The notes under the pieces: model-generated | What the model saw: the letters and a program-made list of their open reading frames with translations, nothing else | Databases searched by the model: none | Told to the model about the DNA's origin: nothing | Program-made: the position numbers and the translations under genes | Part shown: piece by piece, positions 33,456-43,582 of the stretch | How the letters are laid out: every line of letters begins with the position of its first letter | Numbering within the stretch: position 1 is the stretch's first letter | Origin: Ascidiimonas aurantiaca | GTDB lineage: Bacteria; Bacteroidota; Bacteroidia; Flavobacteriales; Flavobacteriaceae | Length of the DNA: 64,000 bases | Assembly: GCF_037646345.1 (NCBI RefSeq) | Contig: NZ_JBBEWR010000002.1 | Coordinates: 186,001 to 250,000, forward strand | Direction of reading: 5' to 3'

Positions 33456-34414
33456 GTTCGCTTAAGGATCTCATTGGTTTCATCCCGGTTTTTGAAAACA
33501 TCAAAAGTTTTCCCTTGGGTGCGCAGGGCGCCCAGGACATTTGCATATTGAGCGGCCTTTACAATATCTTTATGTACAGTAAGGCCATAGGCAAGGCCTC
33601 CTGCAAAAGAATCACCACAACCAGTGGTATCTACCACATGATCTACTTTTACCGATGGGACATGAAATTCATTAAGGGTCTGTTCATTTTTAGTATATAC
33701 CTTAGCACCTCTGGAATCCAGAGTAATATATACTACAGAAACGCCTTTTTCTAAAACATAAGAGGCGAAGGCCTCCAGGTGGTCTAGTTGGGTTTCTTTA
33801 AAAATGGCTTCTCCCAATTGTTGATAGTCGCGATCAAACCAGCAACAAACAGACTCCTCAAGGTTCATTTTAAGAACATCTATATAAGGCAGCCATTCAT
33901 CTTTGTCGGCCCAGTATCTCCGGTGCCGGTTACCATTAGTATCTAACAGCGTAGTAGGGCCGTGAGCGTCAAAAATAACCATACTGTCTGAATGAGATTT
34001 AATATATTCAAGTGTTTCGGGCCTTACTTCAAAATTGGTTATAGGCACAAAAACAAAAGCATCTGCATCTAGAAAGGGTTTTACATCGTCCGGTTCAATA
34101 GTGTGCATTTTGGCAATCTGTTTTTCCTGCCGGTTGTTTTGATCGAGAAACTTTAATTCAATAATGGTACCCTGGTCATGTTTAGTGTAGAGGCCCTGTG
34201 TACGTATGTTGGCATACGGGCTAAAAACACCGGTTACAGGTTGCAGATCTTCTTTGCAAATATGAGATATAGGATATACTTCGCCTTCATTTTCAAGCAG
34301 TTTAGCCAGGGCAATTACAGGATGTGTTACGCAGCCATACTTCTCAATAACTTCTCCTCTGTGGGTAATGATCGTGTCTCTGGGTATAGGGCCGGCAACT
34401 GCTATTTTATACAT
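33446..34414 (-). CDS. PfkB family carbohydrate kinase
   Basis: The 322-residue protein shows the ribokinase/PfkB ATP and catalytic site signature DTTGCGDSFAGGLAYG (about 264-279, with the catalytic Asp in GCGDS). The N-terminal part (VAGPIPRDTIITHRGEV) and the sugar lid differ from fructokinase and adenosine kinase, so the sugar is uncertain. It starts 3 nt after the DUF4197 stop and is probably cotranscribed. Cytoplasmic. Confidence 0.85.
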   Translation of the reverse strand: MYKIAVAGPIPRDTIITHRGEVIEKYGCVTHPVIALAKLLENEGEVYPISHICKEDLQPVTGVFSPYANIRTQGLYTKHDQGTIIELKFLDQNNRQEKQIAKMHTIEPDDVKPFLDADAFVFVPITNFEVRPETLEYIKSHSDSMVIFDAHGPTTLLDTNGNRHRRYWADKDEWLPYIDVLKMNLEESVCCWFDRDYQQLGEAIFKETQLDHLEAFASYVLEKGVSVVYITLDSRGAKVYTKNEQTLNEFHVPSVKVDHVVDTTGCGDSFAGGLAYGLTVHKDIVKAAQYANVLGALRTQGKTFDVFKNRDETNEILKRTYS

Positions 34415-34417
34415 ACG

Positions 34418-35128
34418 TTAAAAATTTTTGTCCTGTAAGGCAAATACTTTTCTCAGAAGGTCGGTTGTTCTGGCAGATACTTTATTCCGTATTTCTTTTT
34501 CCTCAACTGCGATCATAGTATATACTCCTTTCAAGGCTTCTGTAGTCACATAATCGGTGAGGTTGGGATTCACATTGTTTGTAAAAGGGAGGGTATTATA
34601 TTTTTGTATGATGGTTTTCCATATATCATTGGCCCCTACTTTGTCAAGTGAAGATTGGATTATGGGGTTAAATTTATTATAAAGGGCTGTTTCTGTACGT
34701 TGGGAAAGGTACAGGGTTGCTGCATTGTCCTGACCCAGAAGTATATCGCGGGCATCGATAAAAGTAATTCCCTTTACGGCATCTACAAAAATGGGGGTAG
34801 CTTCTTTTACAGCATCTTCAGCGGCTCTGTTAAGTAGTTTAAGCCCATCATCGGCGAGGCTGCCAAGCCCTATATCTCTAAGGGCCTTGTCCACTTTCTG
34901 CAGTTCATCGGGCAATACTATTTTTACCAGTTCATTCTTAAAAAAACCGTCTTTAGAAGTTAGTTTGCTCACTTGTTTGTCAATACCAAATTGCAGCGCC
35001 TGCCTAAGGCCTAAAGCTATTTCGTTCGGGCTAGGAGCTCCTGTACCGGGTAACTGATTGACTACCTGTTGTAATTCTGCACAGGAAGTAAGAACAAGAA
35101 AACAACATAAGGCCACGGTTTTTTTCAT
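34418..35128 (-). CDS. DUF4197 lipoprotein
   Basis: The 236-residue protein has a lipobox (LVLTSC, Cys16) and is then mostly helical: NEIALGLRQALQFGIDKQV, LPDELQKVDKALRDIGLG and FTNNVNPNLTDYVTTEALK are typical of DUF4197. Function is unknown. It is divergent from the PqqB-like gene with a 50-bp gap and precedes the PfkB kinase. Confidence 0.88.
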   Translation of the reverse strand: MKKTVALCCFLVLTSCAELQQVVNQLPGTGAPSPNEIALGLRQALQFGIDKQVSKLTSKDGFFKNELVKIVLPDELQKVDKALRDIGLGSLADDGLKLLNRAAEDAVKEATPIFVDAVKGITFIDARDILLGQDNAATLYLSQRTETALYNKFNPIIQSSLDKVGANDIWKTIIQKYNTLPFTNNVNPNLTDYVTTEALKGVYTMIAVEEKEIRNKVSARTTDLLRKVFALQDKNF

Positions 35129-35178
35129 GATAAACAGTATATTTATGGTTACGGCAACGATCCCAAATTTAAACTTTT

Positions 35179-36120
35179 ATGTTTAAAAATATATTTTATG
35201 CATTTATTATTTGTACTATTTTGCTGTCATGCCAAAGTGACAAAGAGCCGGAGAAGGTGTCTTATGCACAATATCTGGTAGTTTTAGGTACGCTTCAGGA
35301 TGCCGGTTTTCCACATATTGATCATTCTAATGAATTTGAAGCGGTAGCTGAAGGTACTTTGACCAAAGGCAGAGTGGTAAGCCTGGGGCTTATTGATAAA
35401 GAGGCCGGTAAAAAGTGGCTTTTTGAAGCGACACCAGATATGCCGCAGCAACTTTATGATCTTGAAAAACATGTAAAAACATCAGAACAGATAATTGATG
35501 GTGTATTTCTTACGCACGCGCATATTGGTCATTATACCGGACTCATGTATTTTGGAAAAGAAGCCATGAATGCCAGGGGCATACATACGTATGTTATGCC
35601 CGTAATGAAACATTTTCTGGAAAATAATGGCCCCTGGAGCCAGATGGTAACGCTTCAAAACCTGGCATTACAACCTTTACAGGCCGATAGTACGGTGCAC
35701 TTAAACAAGAGCCTGAAAGTAACTCCTTTCCTTGTACCACATAGAGATGAGTATTCGGAAACAGTGGGATACCGAATAGAAGGCCCGGAAAAATCGGCAC
35801 TCTTTATACCGGATATCAATAAATGGCATTTATGGGAGCGTGATATTGTAGAGGAAATACGAAAGGTTGATTACGCATTTCTGGATGCTACTTTTATGTC
35901 TGAAAATGAAATAAACCGCCCTATGAGTGAAGTACCGCATCCGTATATTCAGGAAACGGTTGCTCTTCTGGAAAAGGAACCCCGAAGTGTAAAGGCTAAG
36001 GTGGTTTTTATTCATTTTAACCACTCCAATCCCGCATGGTTTCCACAAAACCATTATCGAAAACAATGGGAGGCACAGGGATTTAAATTTGCAGAAGAAG
36101 GCCAGGTCTTCCAACTATAA
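35179..36120 (+). CDS. PqqB-like metallo-beta-lactamase-fold lipoprotein
   Basis: The 313-residue protein has a lipobox (ILLSC, Cys17), then a metallo-beta-lactamase fold resembling PqqB: VVLGTLQDAGFPHI (about 31-44), metal motif THAHIGHYTG (about 112-121), PHRDEYSETVGY and a terminal IHFNHSNPAW. Canonical MBL has HxHxDH; here the position is HAHIGH, without the Asp, as in PqqB. No other PQQ genes are near, so a PQQ role is unlikely. It is probably an exported hydrolase. Confidence 0.8.
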   Translation: MFKNIFYAFIICTILLSCQSDKEPEKVSYAQYLVVLGTLQDAGFPHIDHSNEFEAVAEGTLTKGRVVSLGLIDKEAGKKWLFEATPDMPQQLYDLEKHVKTSEQIIDGVFLTHAHIGHYTGLMYFGKEAMNARGIHTYVMPVMKHFLENNGPWSQMVTLQNLALQPLQADSTVHLNKSLKVTPFLVPHRDEYSETVGYRIEGPEKSALFIPDINKWHLWERDIVEEIRKVDYAFLDATFMSENEINRPMSEVPHPYIQETVALLEKEPRSVKAKVVFIHFNHSNPAWFPQNHYRKQWEAQGFKFAEEGQVFQL

Positions 36121-36277
36121 AATGAAGTAACATATTCTCTTTCAGTGTTACAGGCAAAGTGCTTTTACCTGTGTATTTTCAGGCAGGTATATGTGGTAAA
36201 TAAAGAGATATTGTAACAAAATGCCTTTATTGAAGTCTCATAGTCACAACCTTTTTTAATTTAATTTACACGTAACT

Positions 36278-38581
36278 ATGAAAAGCATTTCCAAGTTCAT
36301 TTGTTTTTTGTTGTTTTTCCTTTCTGTGACCGCTTTATGGTCACAGGAGGTTACAGGATCGTGGAAAGGAAACCTTTCGGTAGAGGGGTCAGACATTCCA
36401 CTGGTTTTTCACGTAACTGAGGAAAACGGACAACTATCCTCTACCATGGACAGTCCTTCACAGGGGGCTACCGGAATACCCATGGATAACACTTTTTTTG
36501 AAAGTAATACGCTCACTATTGAATTTAAACAGGCAGGTATTAAGTATGTAGCCGGTTTGGAAGGAAACCAGCTAAAAGGAACATTCTACCAATCGGGAAT
36601 GGAGTTCCCTTTAGTGATGGAAAAGACGGTCAACACCGTTCCCGGCAACCCGGAGCTGGTCACCAGTGAAGCAGATCTTATGGCCCTGGCAGCTATAGAC
36701 AGCCTGGATTACCGGTACACGGTAGAAGATTATTTTGCAAGGCCTAAAGCCCGTTCTTTTCGTTTTTCTCCGGACGGTACTTATCTGTCTTATCGGGAAA
36801 AAGATGAAAACAATAAGAACCACGTGTACGTAAAACATCTGGAAACGGGTGTTGTTACAAGGGTCATAGAAGAAAAGGAAGAACTCATACGGGGGTATGG
36901 ATGGGCTAATAATTCACGACTGGTATATGTAATGGATAAAGGGGGTAATGAGAATTACCATTTATTCGCAGCCAATATTGATGGTACCCACCAAAAAGAA
37001 CTTACTCCGTTTGAGGGGGTTCGCGTGAATATCCTTGAAGATCTGAAAGATGATAAGGACCATATGATTATTTCTATGAACAAAAACAATCCGCAGATCT
37101 TTGAACCGTATAAAATCAATATAGTGACCGGTGACCTCAAACAACTTTTTAAGAATGAAGATGCAGAAAACCCTATTGTGGGGTTTACATTTGATAAAGA
37201 AGGAAACCTGAGGGCCTATGGAAAAATAAAGAATGGGGTGGATGTAGATCTTTTTTATGCCAATGATGACGGTTCTTTCAAACTTATGAAAACGCTGAGT
37301 TGGAAAGATAATTTCTCTATAGCAGAGTTTAACTATACAACCGATTATCCGCATGATGCATACGTAATTTCCAATCTGGAAAGCGACAAAGCCGAGGTGT
37401 ATCTTTACGATCTGAAAGAAGACAAGCAGTTAAAAAGACTCTTTGGTCACGAAAAGTACGATGTATCTGGTATGGGTACTTCCAGAAACAGGAACTATGA
37501 ACTGGATTACTTCATGTATGAAGGTGAAAAGCAGGTGATCGTGCCGGTAAGCACTTACTATAAACAGCTTCATGCCAAAATAGAAAAAGAGTTTCCGGGA
37601 ATGCAATATTCTATACCTGATGCTACCGATGATGAAAGTAAGTATTTGATATTTGTGCAAAGTGACCGGCTTTATGGGGTATATTATTCATATGATGCTG
37701 AAACGGGGCAATTTGAGCTGTTGTATAATCTGATGCCTCAATTAAAAGCTGAAGATATGGCCGAAATGCGCCCTATAACTTTTACGAGTAGGGACGGTTT
37801 AACGCTTCACGGGTATATTACGCTCCCCAAAGCAGCATTGGCAGGTGAAAAAGTGCCACTTATTGTAAACCCTCACGGAGGGCCTCAGGGCATAAGGGAT
37901 TCCTGGGGTTTTAATCCGGAAGCACAACTGTTTGCCAGTCGGGGGTATGCTACCCTTCACGTTAATTTCCGGATATCAGGAGGGTATGGAAGAGAATTCC
38001 TGGAAGCCGGATTTAAGCAAATAGGACGTAAAGCTATGGACGATGTGGAAGATGGTGTTAAATATGTCATAGAACAGGGATGGATAGACAAAGACAAAGT
38101 AGCGATATATGGTGGAAGTCATGGAGGGTATGCTGTGTTACGCGGCCTTACCAAAACTCCGGATCTCTATGCCTGCGGTGTAGATTATGTAGGGGTCTCG
38201 AATTTATTTACATTTATGAAAACCATTCCGCCTTACTGGAAGCCCTATTTAAAGATCATTAAGGAAATATGGTATGATGAAGATATACCGGAAGAAAAAA
38301 AGATCATGAAAGAAGTATCACCGGTTTATCAGATCGATAAGATCACGAAACCTTTGTTTGTGGTGCAGGGGGCCAATGATCCCAGAGTAAATATTGACGA
38401 ATCAGACCAGATCGTGAGTGCGCTGAGGGAGAAAGGTTTTGATGTACCTTATATGGTGCGTTATGATGAGGGGCATGGTTTTGCAAAAGAAGAAAATTCT
38501 ATTGCATTGTATAGGTCAATGATGGGCTTTTTTGCAAAACACCTTAACAAACAAGAGTTTAAAAAACCTTTAAAGAATTAG
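36278..38581 (+). CDS. Exported S9 prolyl-oligopeptidase family protein
   Basis: The 767-residue protein has a signal peptide (to about 22: LWSQ), an N-terminal beta domain of about 100 residues (TGSWKGNLSVEGSDIPLVFH), a beta propeller (about 160-490) and a C-terminal peptidase domain. Catalytic residues: Ser in YGGSHGGYA (about 611), Asp in GANDPRVN (about 700), His in DEGHGF (about 730). Members are dipeptidyl- or acyl-aminoacyl peptidases. It is followed by a palindromic terminator shared with the convergent M14 gene. Confidence 0.88.
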   Translation: MKSISKFICFLLFFLSVTALWSQEVTGSWKGNLSVEGSDIPLVFHVTEENGQLSSTMDSPSQGATGIPMDNTFFESNTLTIEFKQAGIKYVAGLEGNQLKGTFYQSGMEFPLVMEKTVNTVPGNPELVTSEADLMALAAIDSLDYRYTVEDYFARPKARSFRFSPDGTYLSYREKDENNKNHVYVKHLETGVVTRVIEEKEELIRGYGWANNSRLVYVMDKGGNENYHLFAANIDGTHQKELTPFEGVRVNILEDLKDDKDHMIISMNKNNPQIFEPYKINIVTGDLKQLFKNEDAENPIVGFTFDKEGNLRAYGKIKNGVDVDLFYANDDGSFKLMKTLSWKDNFSIAEFNYTTDYPHDAYVISNLESDKAEVYLYDLKEDKQLKRLFGHEKYDVSGMGTSRNRNYELDYFMYEGEKQVIVPVSTYYKQLHAKIEKEFPGMQYSIPDATDDESKYLIFVQSDRLYGVYYSYDAETGQFELLYNLMPQLKAEDMAEMRPITFTSRDGLTLHGYITLPKAALAGEKVPLIVNPHGGPQGIRDSWGFNPEAQLFASRGYATLHVNFRISGGYGREFLEAGFKQIGRKAMDDVEDGVKYVIEQGWIDKDKVAIYGGSHGGYAVLRGLTKTPDLYACGVDYVGVSNLFTFMKTIPPYWKPYLKIIKEIWYDEDIPEEKKIMKEVSPVYQIDKITKPLFVVQGANDPRVNIDESDQIVSALREKGFDVPYMVRYDEGHGFAKEENSIALYRSMMGFFAKHLNKQEFKKPLKN

Positions 38582-38603
38582 CAAGACCTTTTGTGATATA
38601 TAA

Positions 38604-38633
38604 AAAGGCCCGATATCGCGATATCGGGCCTTT
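38604..38633. terminator. Terminator between S9 and M14 peptidase genes
   Basis: Perfect 30-bp palindrome built from AAAGGCCCGATATCG and its complement, then T-rich sequence; suits both convergent genes. Confidence 0.8.
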
Positions 38634-38652
38634 ACTTTTTTATCGAATACTT

Positions 38653-41103
38653 TTATCGGTTATTAACCATAAAAAGGGCATTGGCAAAAAAGAGTTTTCC
38701 ATTTTCCCAGAAACCTCTGAAGAGCGGATTATCTACCATATAGACCACACAGCCGGCACCTTTTTTTTCAACTCCGAAAACCAGTGATTCAGGAACCAGT
38801 TTTTGAGCTTCACTACCTGCGAACCCTGAAACCGGTTCTCCTTCTGATTCAATATAGGCAACATTACCATTTTCCAGATATTCATAAGCACCTCCCTGTA
38901 ACCGAAGGGTGAAATAGGTATCACTGTATCCAAAAGCGAGAGGGTGTGTGGGGTCTAATTGTGCTTTAAAAACAGCCCCGGTAATGAGGTGTTTTATATA
39001 ATTTCGCTCTCCGGACTGGTAGTTCTCAAGATCTGCGACAGTGTCCTTGGCAGTACTTTTTTTGCGAATACCAAAACCGTTTGCGCCAACCAGTGACTCT
39101 AAAGCCCCGCCGATAGCTATAAGTTTACCTCCTTTATTGATCCAGTCATTTAGGTTTTTTAACTGATTTTCGTTGAAATAAGGACTACCCCAAAGTTCGG
39201 GGAGAACTATGATATCATAATCAGATAATTTTACCCGGTTGTAATAATCTTTATCCAGTACCGTTACAGGGTATCCCAATTGTTGCTCGAAAAAGTGCCA
39301 TACCTCACCAAAATTAAGGGTAGAGACCGAACCGCCGGCAAGAATGGCAATACGTGATTTAGGGATCATATTCACTGAACCGGAGCCAAAATCTTTGCCC
39401 TCATCTACAAAACCGGTAGCAGTGGGAGTTAATGATTTTTGATGTTTTGCGGCCAGTGCAGCCAGCTTTTGTGTAAAGTTTTTCAGGTTCTTATTATCGA
39501 GCCGTGTAATAATAAGACTTCCCTGTTTATAACTTTTGCCCTCTACTATAAAGGGTTTTGAGTGAAAGCGTACCCGTATATTTTCTTTAAGTAAGGCAGC
39601 CAGGAAACGAGCATCTTCCATGCTGGACCAGTCGGTAACATAGGCGTAGGCATCGTTAGTGAGCACAACGGGTGTATTTTTATCTTCTTTTTTTGCCGAA
39701 TTTACCAGACTCTCTGAAGCTATGGTTTGCAGTCCGTAAGCATAGGGCAGTGACCATGCTGTAATATCATAGGTAAGCGAATCGCTTAATTTTGTTTTTG
39801 GTTCAAAGAGAACTTTTACAAGTTTACCTTTTACCTGATTGGTGCTTACCACCAGGTCATTGGGAGTGGTTTTCATGCTTCCGTTGCGTTGCTGGGCATA
39901 GTCATACCCTTTTATCGTATTTCCCTGGGCAAAGCCATAAACTATTTCATGGGCATCAAGCAATTGGGTTAATAAGTTAATTTTATCCTGGTCACCTTGT
40001 AGCACATAACTTTTATAGGTGAAAGAAGCATCGGTATAAAACTTTTTAAACTCTGCATTCAGCTTTTCGGCATTATCTGCAGATACTTCTATAGTTGACA
40101 GGCCGGTGGTATGATGATGTGCAATACGGTCTTTAAGGGTCAAAGTATCTCCATAAGAAGTAATAACTCCTAATCCGGCACGGCCGCTACCACCCTGTTC
40201 ATAGGTCATACCAATCCCTCCGTTATAGGTAGGGTAGGTGTCTCCATAACTGGGATATAGCAGGTCAAACACTTCCTTGGTAAAGTAAAACCACCCTTCA
40301 CGATCAAAATACCGGGCATGATTTTTACCAATGGTAACCTGAAACTCCCGTTGCCAGGGAGTTATGATCTCATGAAAAGGTTCAGCAGCAGGTGCAAAGT
40401 AATAAGGTTCATCTACGCCCTGCTCGTGAAAATCAACATGTACATGAGGTAACCATTTATTGAAAACCTTAAGACGTTGCTTGCTCTCTACCTGTGTGAT
40501 CCAGGCCCAGTCGCGATTCAGATCAAACATATAATGATTAGGGCGCCCGCTTAACCAGGGTTCACGATGCTCTTTGCTGTTAGGATCCACCTGATGCGGA
40601 GTATTAGCAAACTGATTATACCAGTTTACATAACGATCCCTTCCATCGGGGTTGATACAGGGGTCTATGATCACTACTGTGTTAGAAAGCCAGTCTTTTT
40701 TGCTGGTAAGCAGTTCATATAACGTTTGCATAGAGGCCTCAGTACTTACACTTTCATTACCATGTACATTATAACTGAGCCACACAATGGCAGTTTTAGG
40801 ATTGCCTTCTCCACGTGTGTTTTTTAAATGTTCCTGTCGTAAGTTTTCCAGGTTTTTTATATTTTCTGCATTAGATATGAATGCCAGCATAAGAGGGCGC
40901 TGTTCATAGGTCATACCATATCTTTCCGTTTTAACCATTTCAGGAAACATGCCGGCTACATACTCGTAGTAGTCTATAACACGATGGTGTCTTGTAAATT
41001 GAGTGCCCAGTTCGTAACCAAGAAATTCAGAAGGTGATTTTAACTCCTGGGCAGTGAGTATAACGCTTGTTAATACAAAGAAAAATGTAAACCTAATTCT
41101 CAT
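38653..41103 (-). CDS. Exported M14 zinc carboxypeptidase with GATase-like C-domain
   Basis: The 816-residue protein has a signal peptide (to TAQE), an M14 domain with zinc ligands in NVHGNES (about 112-118) and DFHEQG (about 228-233), and catalytic Glu region in TYEQGGSGRAG (about 285). The C-terminal third (RIAILAGGSVSTLNFGEVW onward) resembles a class I glutamine-amidotransferase-like/DUF4350 domain. A paralogue with the same C-terminal domain is at the right edge (62771-64000). Substrate unknown. Confidence 0.85.
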   Translation of the reverse strand: MRIRFTFFFVLTSVILTAQELKSPSEFLGYELGTQFTRHHRVIDYYEYVAGMFPEMVKTERYGMTYEQRPLMLAFISNAENIKNLENLRQEHLKNTRGEGNPKTAIVWLSYNVHGNESVSTEASMQTLYELLTSKKDWLSNTVVIIDPCINPDGRDRYVNWYNQFANTPHQVDPNSKEHREPWLSGRPNHYMFDLNRDWAWITQVESKQRLKVFNKWLPHVHVDFHEQGVDEPYYFAPAAEPFHEIITPWQREFQVTIGKNHARYFDREGWFYFTKEVFDLLYPSYGDTYPTYNGGIGMTYEQGGSGRAGLGVITSYGDTLTLKDRIAHHHTTGLSTIEVSADNAEKLNAEFKKFYTDASFTYKSYVLQGDQDKINLLTQLLDAHEIVYGFAQGNTIKGYDYAQQRNGSMKTTPNDLVVSTNQVKGKLVKVLFEPKTKLSDSLTYDITAWSLPYAYGLQTIASESLVNSAKKEDKNTPVVLTNDAYAYVTDWSSMEDARFLAALLKENIRVRFHSKPFIVEGKSYKQGSLIITRLDNKNLKNFTQKLAALAAKHQKSLTPTATGFVDEGKDFGSGSVNMIPKSRIAILAGGSVSTLNFGEVWHFFEQQLGYPVTVLDKDYYNRVKLSDYDIIVLPELWGSPYFNENQLKNLNDWINKGGKLIAIGGALESLVGANGFGIRKKSTAKDTVADLENYQSGERNYIKHLITGAVFKAQLDPTHPLAFGYSDTYFTLRLQGGAYEYLENGNVAYIESEGEPVSGFAGSEAQKLVPESLVFGVEKKGAGCVVYMVDNPLFRGFWENGKLFFANALFMVNNR

Positions 41104-41324
41104 AAGTAACGGTTAGTTTAGAGATGAATTTCCAAAGCTACTAAATAAATTGTTTAAAACAGAACAGTTCATCTTAACGTATTTTTTAGAACAGAAATGA
41201 CAAAGAATTTTATCTTTACTGCGTGCCCAAGGGAATTAGGTGTCTTTATATCATTTCTCTGGCTGCAAAATGTAAGGCTTTGCATTAAAAAGTGTCTTAC
41301 TTCAAATAATTTCTAAAGATTTCT

Positions 41325-42926
41325 ATGCCTGCTGACTGTGTTTCTTTTAAGAAGACCGGATATTTCTCAGACCTTATATGTGATTATTTGGAAGAAAATC
41401 CACATCTACAGAACTTTTACAGCCGTTTTCCGAATGTAAAAAACTTTGCTGATCAGATCATTGATAAAAAAGATCACTTTTCGGCAGATACCAGAACTGC
41501 TCTGGTAACGGCATTGAGAGAGCAATATGCACATACAGAAGTTAGTAATACCACCCGGCTTCATCTTGAAAAGTTAAGTGAAACATCTACGTTTACCGTA
41601 ACTACGGGTCATCAGTTAAACCTGTTCACAGGCCCGTTGTATTTTTTATATAAGATTATCAGTACCATTAATTTATGTGAGCAGTTGTCACGTGAATATC
41701 CGGAGTACCATTTTGTACCCGTTTACTGGATGGCTACCGAAGATCACGATTTTGAAGAGATTAACTTTTTCAATTTTAAAGGTAAAAAAATTCAGTGGCA
41801 TCAGGATAAGGAGGGGGCTGTGGGCCGGCTTTCCACTGAGGGATTATCTGCTGTTTTTGAGCGTTTTTCCGCAGATCTGGGAACCGGCAAAAATGCAAAT
41901 GCCTTACGTGATATGTTCACAAAAGCATATTTGGAGCACGATCATTTAAGTGAAGCAACCAGATATCTGGCCAACACACTCTTTGGAGAATATGGGTTAC
42001 TGGTAATAGATGGAGATTCACCGGCACTTAAACGTCTTTTTGAGCCCTATATGAAAGAAGAACTGTTGGCGCAATCATCCTATACTGCAGTTATGCAAAA
42101 AGCGGAGGCTTTAAAGGCGCTAAACTATTCCGTTCAGGTGAATCCGAGAGAAATTAATTTGTTTTATCTCGATGAAGGTTTAAGAAAACGTATTGTACGA
42201 AATGAACATCGTTTTGAAGTACTTGATACCGATATCTACTTTACCCGTGAAAAACTTCTGGAAGAGTTAAGTAAACATCCGGAACGTTTTAGCCCAAATG
42301 TAGTTCTCAGGCCTTTGTATCAGGAAGTCATACTCCCCAATCTTTGTTACATAGGGGGCGGGGGAGAGCTGGCATATTGGTTAGAGCTAAAAGAAGTTTT
42401 TAACAGAGTGCAGGTGCCTTTCCCTATATTATTGCTGCGTAATTCAGCATTACTGATTTCTGAAAAGCAGGCGGGAAAACTTAAAAAACTGGAAATTTCC
42501 TATCATAGTTTGTTTTTAAAAAAGCACGTTTTTGAGAATACTAAAGTAAAAGAGTGGTCTGATATTACCATAGACCTTACCCCTCAGAAAAATCATTTAA
42601 AGAAACAATTTGAAGCACTTCATGAACTGGCGCGACAAACCGATGCTTCTTTTTTAGGAGCTGTAAATGCACAGGAAGTAAAACAGCTAAAAGGATTAGA
42701 GAATCTTGAAAAAAGATTAGTAAAGGCGCAAAAACGCAAACTCCAGGATCGGGTAAGCCGAAGCACCGAATTACAGGATCAATTATTTCCCGGGGGGTCT
42801 TTACAGGAGCGTAATCACAATTTTTCAGAATACTTTTTAGAGTATGGCCCCAATCTTATTCAACAAATAAAGGACGAACTGGATCCCTTACATATGGAAT
42901 TTTATATACTTCTTTTAAAACATTAA
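41325..42926 (+). CDS. bshC: Bacillithiol synthase cysteine-adding enzyme
   Basis: BshC adds cysteine to GlcN-malate to make bacillithiol, the low-molecular-weight thiol of Bacillota and many Bacteroidota. The 533-residue protein shows family motifs: TTGHQLNLFTGPLYFLYKI, YWMATEDHDFEEINFF (about 135-150), the LRPLYQEVILPNLCYIGGGGE segment in two parts, and a long C-terminal coiled coil (about 430-500). Other bsh genes are not in the window. Its last 4 bp overlap the convergent PNPOx-like gene. Confidence 0.93.
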   Translation: MPADCVSFKKTGYFSDLICDYLEENPHLQNFYSRFPNVKNFADQIIDKKDHFSADTRTALVTALREQYAHTEVSNTTRLHLEKLSETSTFTVTTGHQLNLFTGPLYFLYKIISTINLCEQLSREYPEYHFVPVYWMATEDHDFEEINFFNFKGKKIQWHQDKEGAVGRLSTEGLSAVFERFSADLGTGKNANALRDMFTKAYLEHDHLSEATRYLANTLFGEYGLLVIDGDSPALKRLFEPYMKEELLAQSSYTAVMQKAEALKALNYSVQVNPREINLFYLDEGLRKRIVRNEHRFEVLDTDIYFTREKLLEELSKHPERFSPNVVLRPLYQEVILPNLCYIGGGGELAYWLELKEVFNRVQVPFPILLLRNSALLISEKQAGKLKKLEISYHSLFLKKHVFENTKVKEWSDITIDLTPQKNHLKKQFEALHELARQTDASFLGAVNAQEVKQLKGLENLEKRLVKAQKRKLQDRVSRSTELQDQLFPGGSLQERNHNFSEYFLEYGPNLIQQIKDELDPLHMEFYILLLKH

Positions 42927-43465
42927 GGAACCAGAAAAGAACCTTTCCAGTTTGTCCCCTGTTTTCTAAAAAGTGCTCTGATATGGTTAGGCCTTTTTAA
43001 TCTGAGGTATTCTATTTGCTCCGGTATGAGATCTACCGCCAGGAAATAGTTTTTATGATCAAGATATTCAATAGTAGAAGGATCTTTTATTTCTTTACCC
43101 GGAGGTAGTTCTGTGGTGTAATCTTTCCGTGCTTTTGGGGTGATCGTGTTCCAAATAGTATTCAGTACCCGGTCATCAGTGATCATACTGGCTTTGGCAT
43201 GCATCGTGATCTGTAGCAGGCGGGCGGTATCATAAAACAGCAAACTTACAGTATCGCTATTTTGTAAATGTTGTACTTTTTCTGAACGCCGATCTGTATA
43301 AACGGTAAGGTTTAACTGCTCATCTACATTTCGTAATACCATAGTACGAAGCCTTGGGGTTCCACCGGGGTCAACAGTGGCCATTGTAAAATACCGAAAC
43401 GGATGAGTTTTTTGGTCAATTGCTTTTTTTAGATCACTTATAAGAGAAGCATAAATAATGTCCAT
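42923..43465 (-). CDS. Pyridoxamine 5'-phosphate oxidase-like FMN protein
   Basis: The 180-residue protein has the split-barrel FMN-binding pattern of the PNPOx-like (Alr4036) family: FRYFTMATVDPGGTPRLRTM (about 23-42), VYTDRRSEKVQHL (55-67), and the closing YLRLKRPNHIRALF. It is probably a flavin-dependent oxidase or reductase; a true PdxH role is uncertain because the conserved PdxH C-terminus is not seen. Confidence 0.8.
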   Translation of the reverse strand: MDIIYASLISDLKKAIDQKTHPFRYFTMATVDPGGTPRLRTMVLRNVDEQLNLTVYTDRRSEKVQHLQNSDTVSLLFYDTARLLQITMHAKASMITDDRVLNTIWNTITPKARKDYTTELPPGKEIKDPSTIEYLDHKNYFLAVDLIPEQIEYLRLKRPNHIRALFRKQGTNWKGSFLVP

Positions 43466-43582
43466 TTTTCACAAATTGGTAAGGCTGTATAAAGTTACAC
43501 ATTTTAGTACTTTTTTATGGTATTTAGCCTATAACTTTCTTTTTTATCGATGATATTGCCTATACCTTTGTAAAAAAATTTT

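Noticed and set aside
38604..38633. 30-bp perfect palindrome as a special site
   Set aside because: Its position between two converging genes and the flanking A/T runs are explained by a bidirectional terminator.
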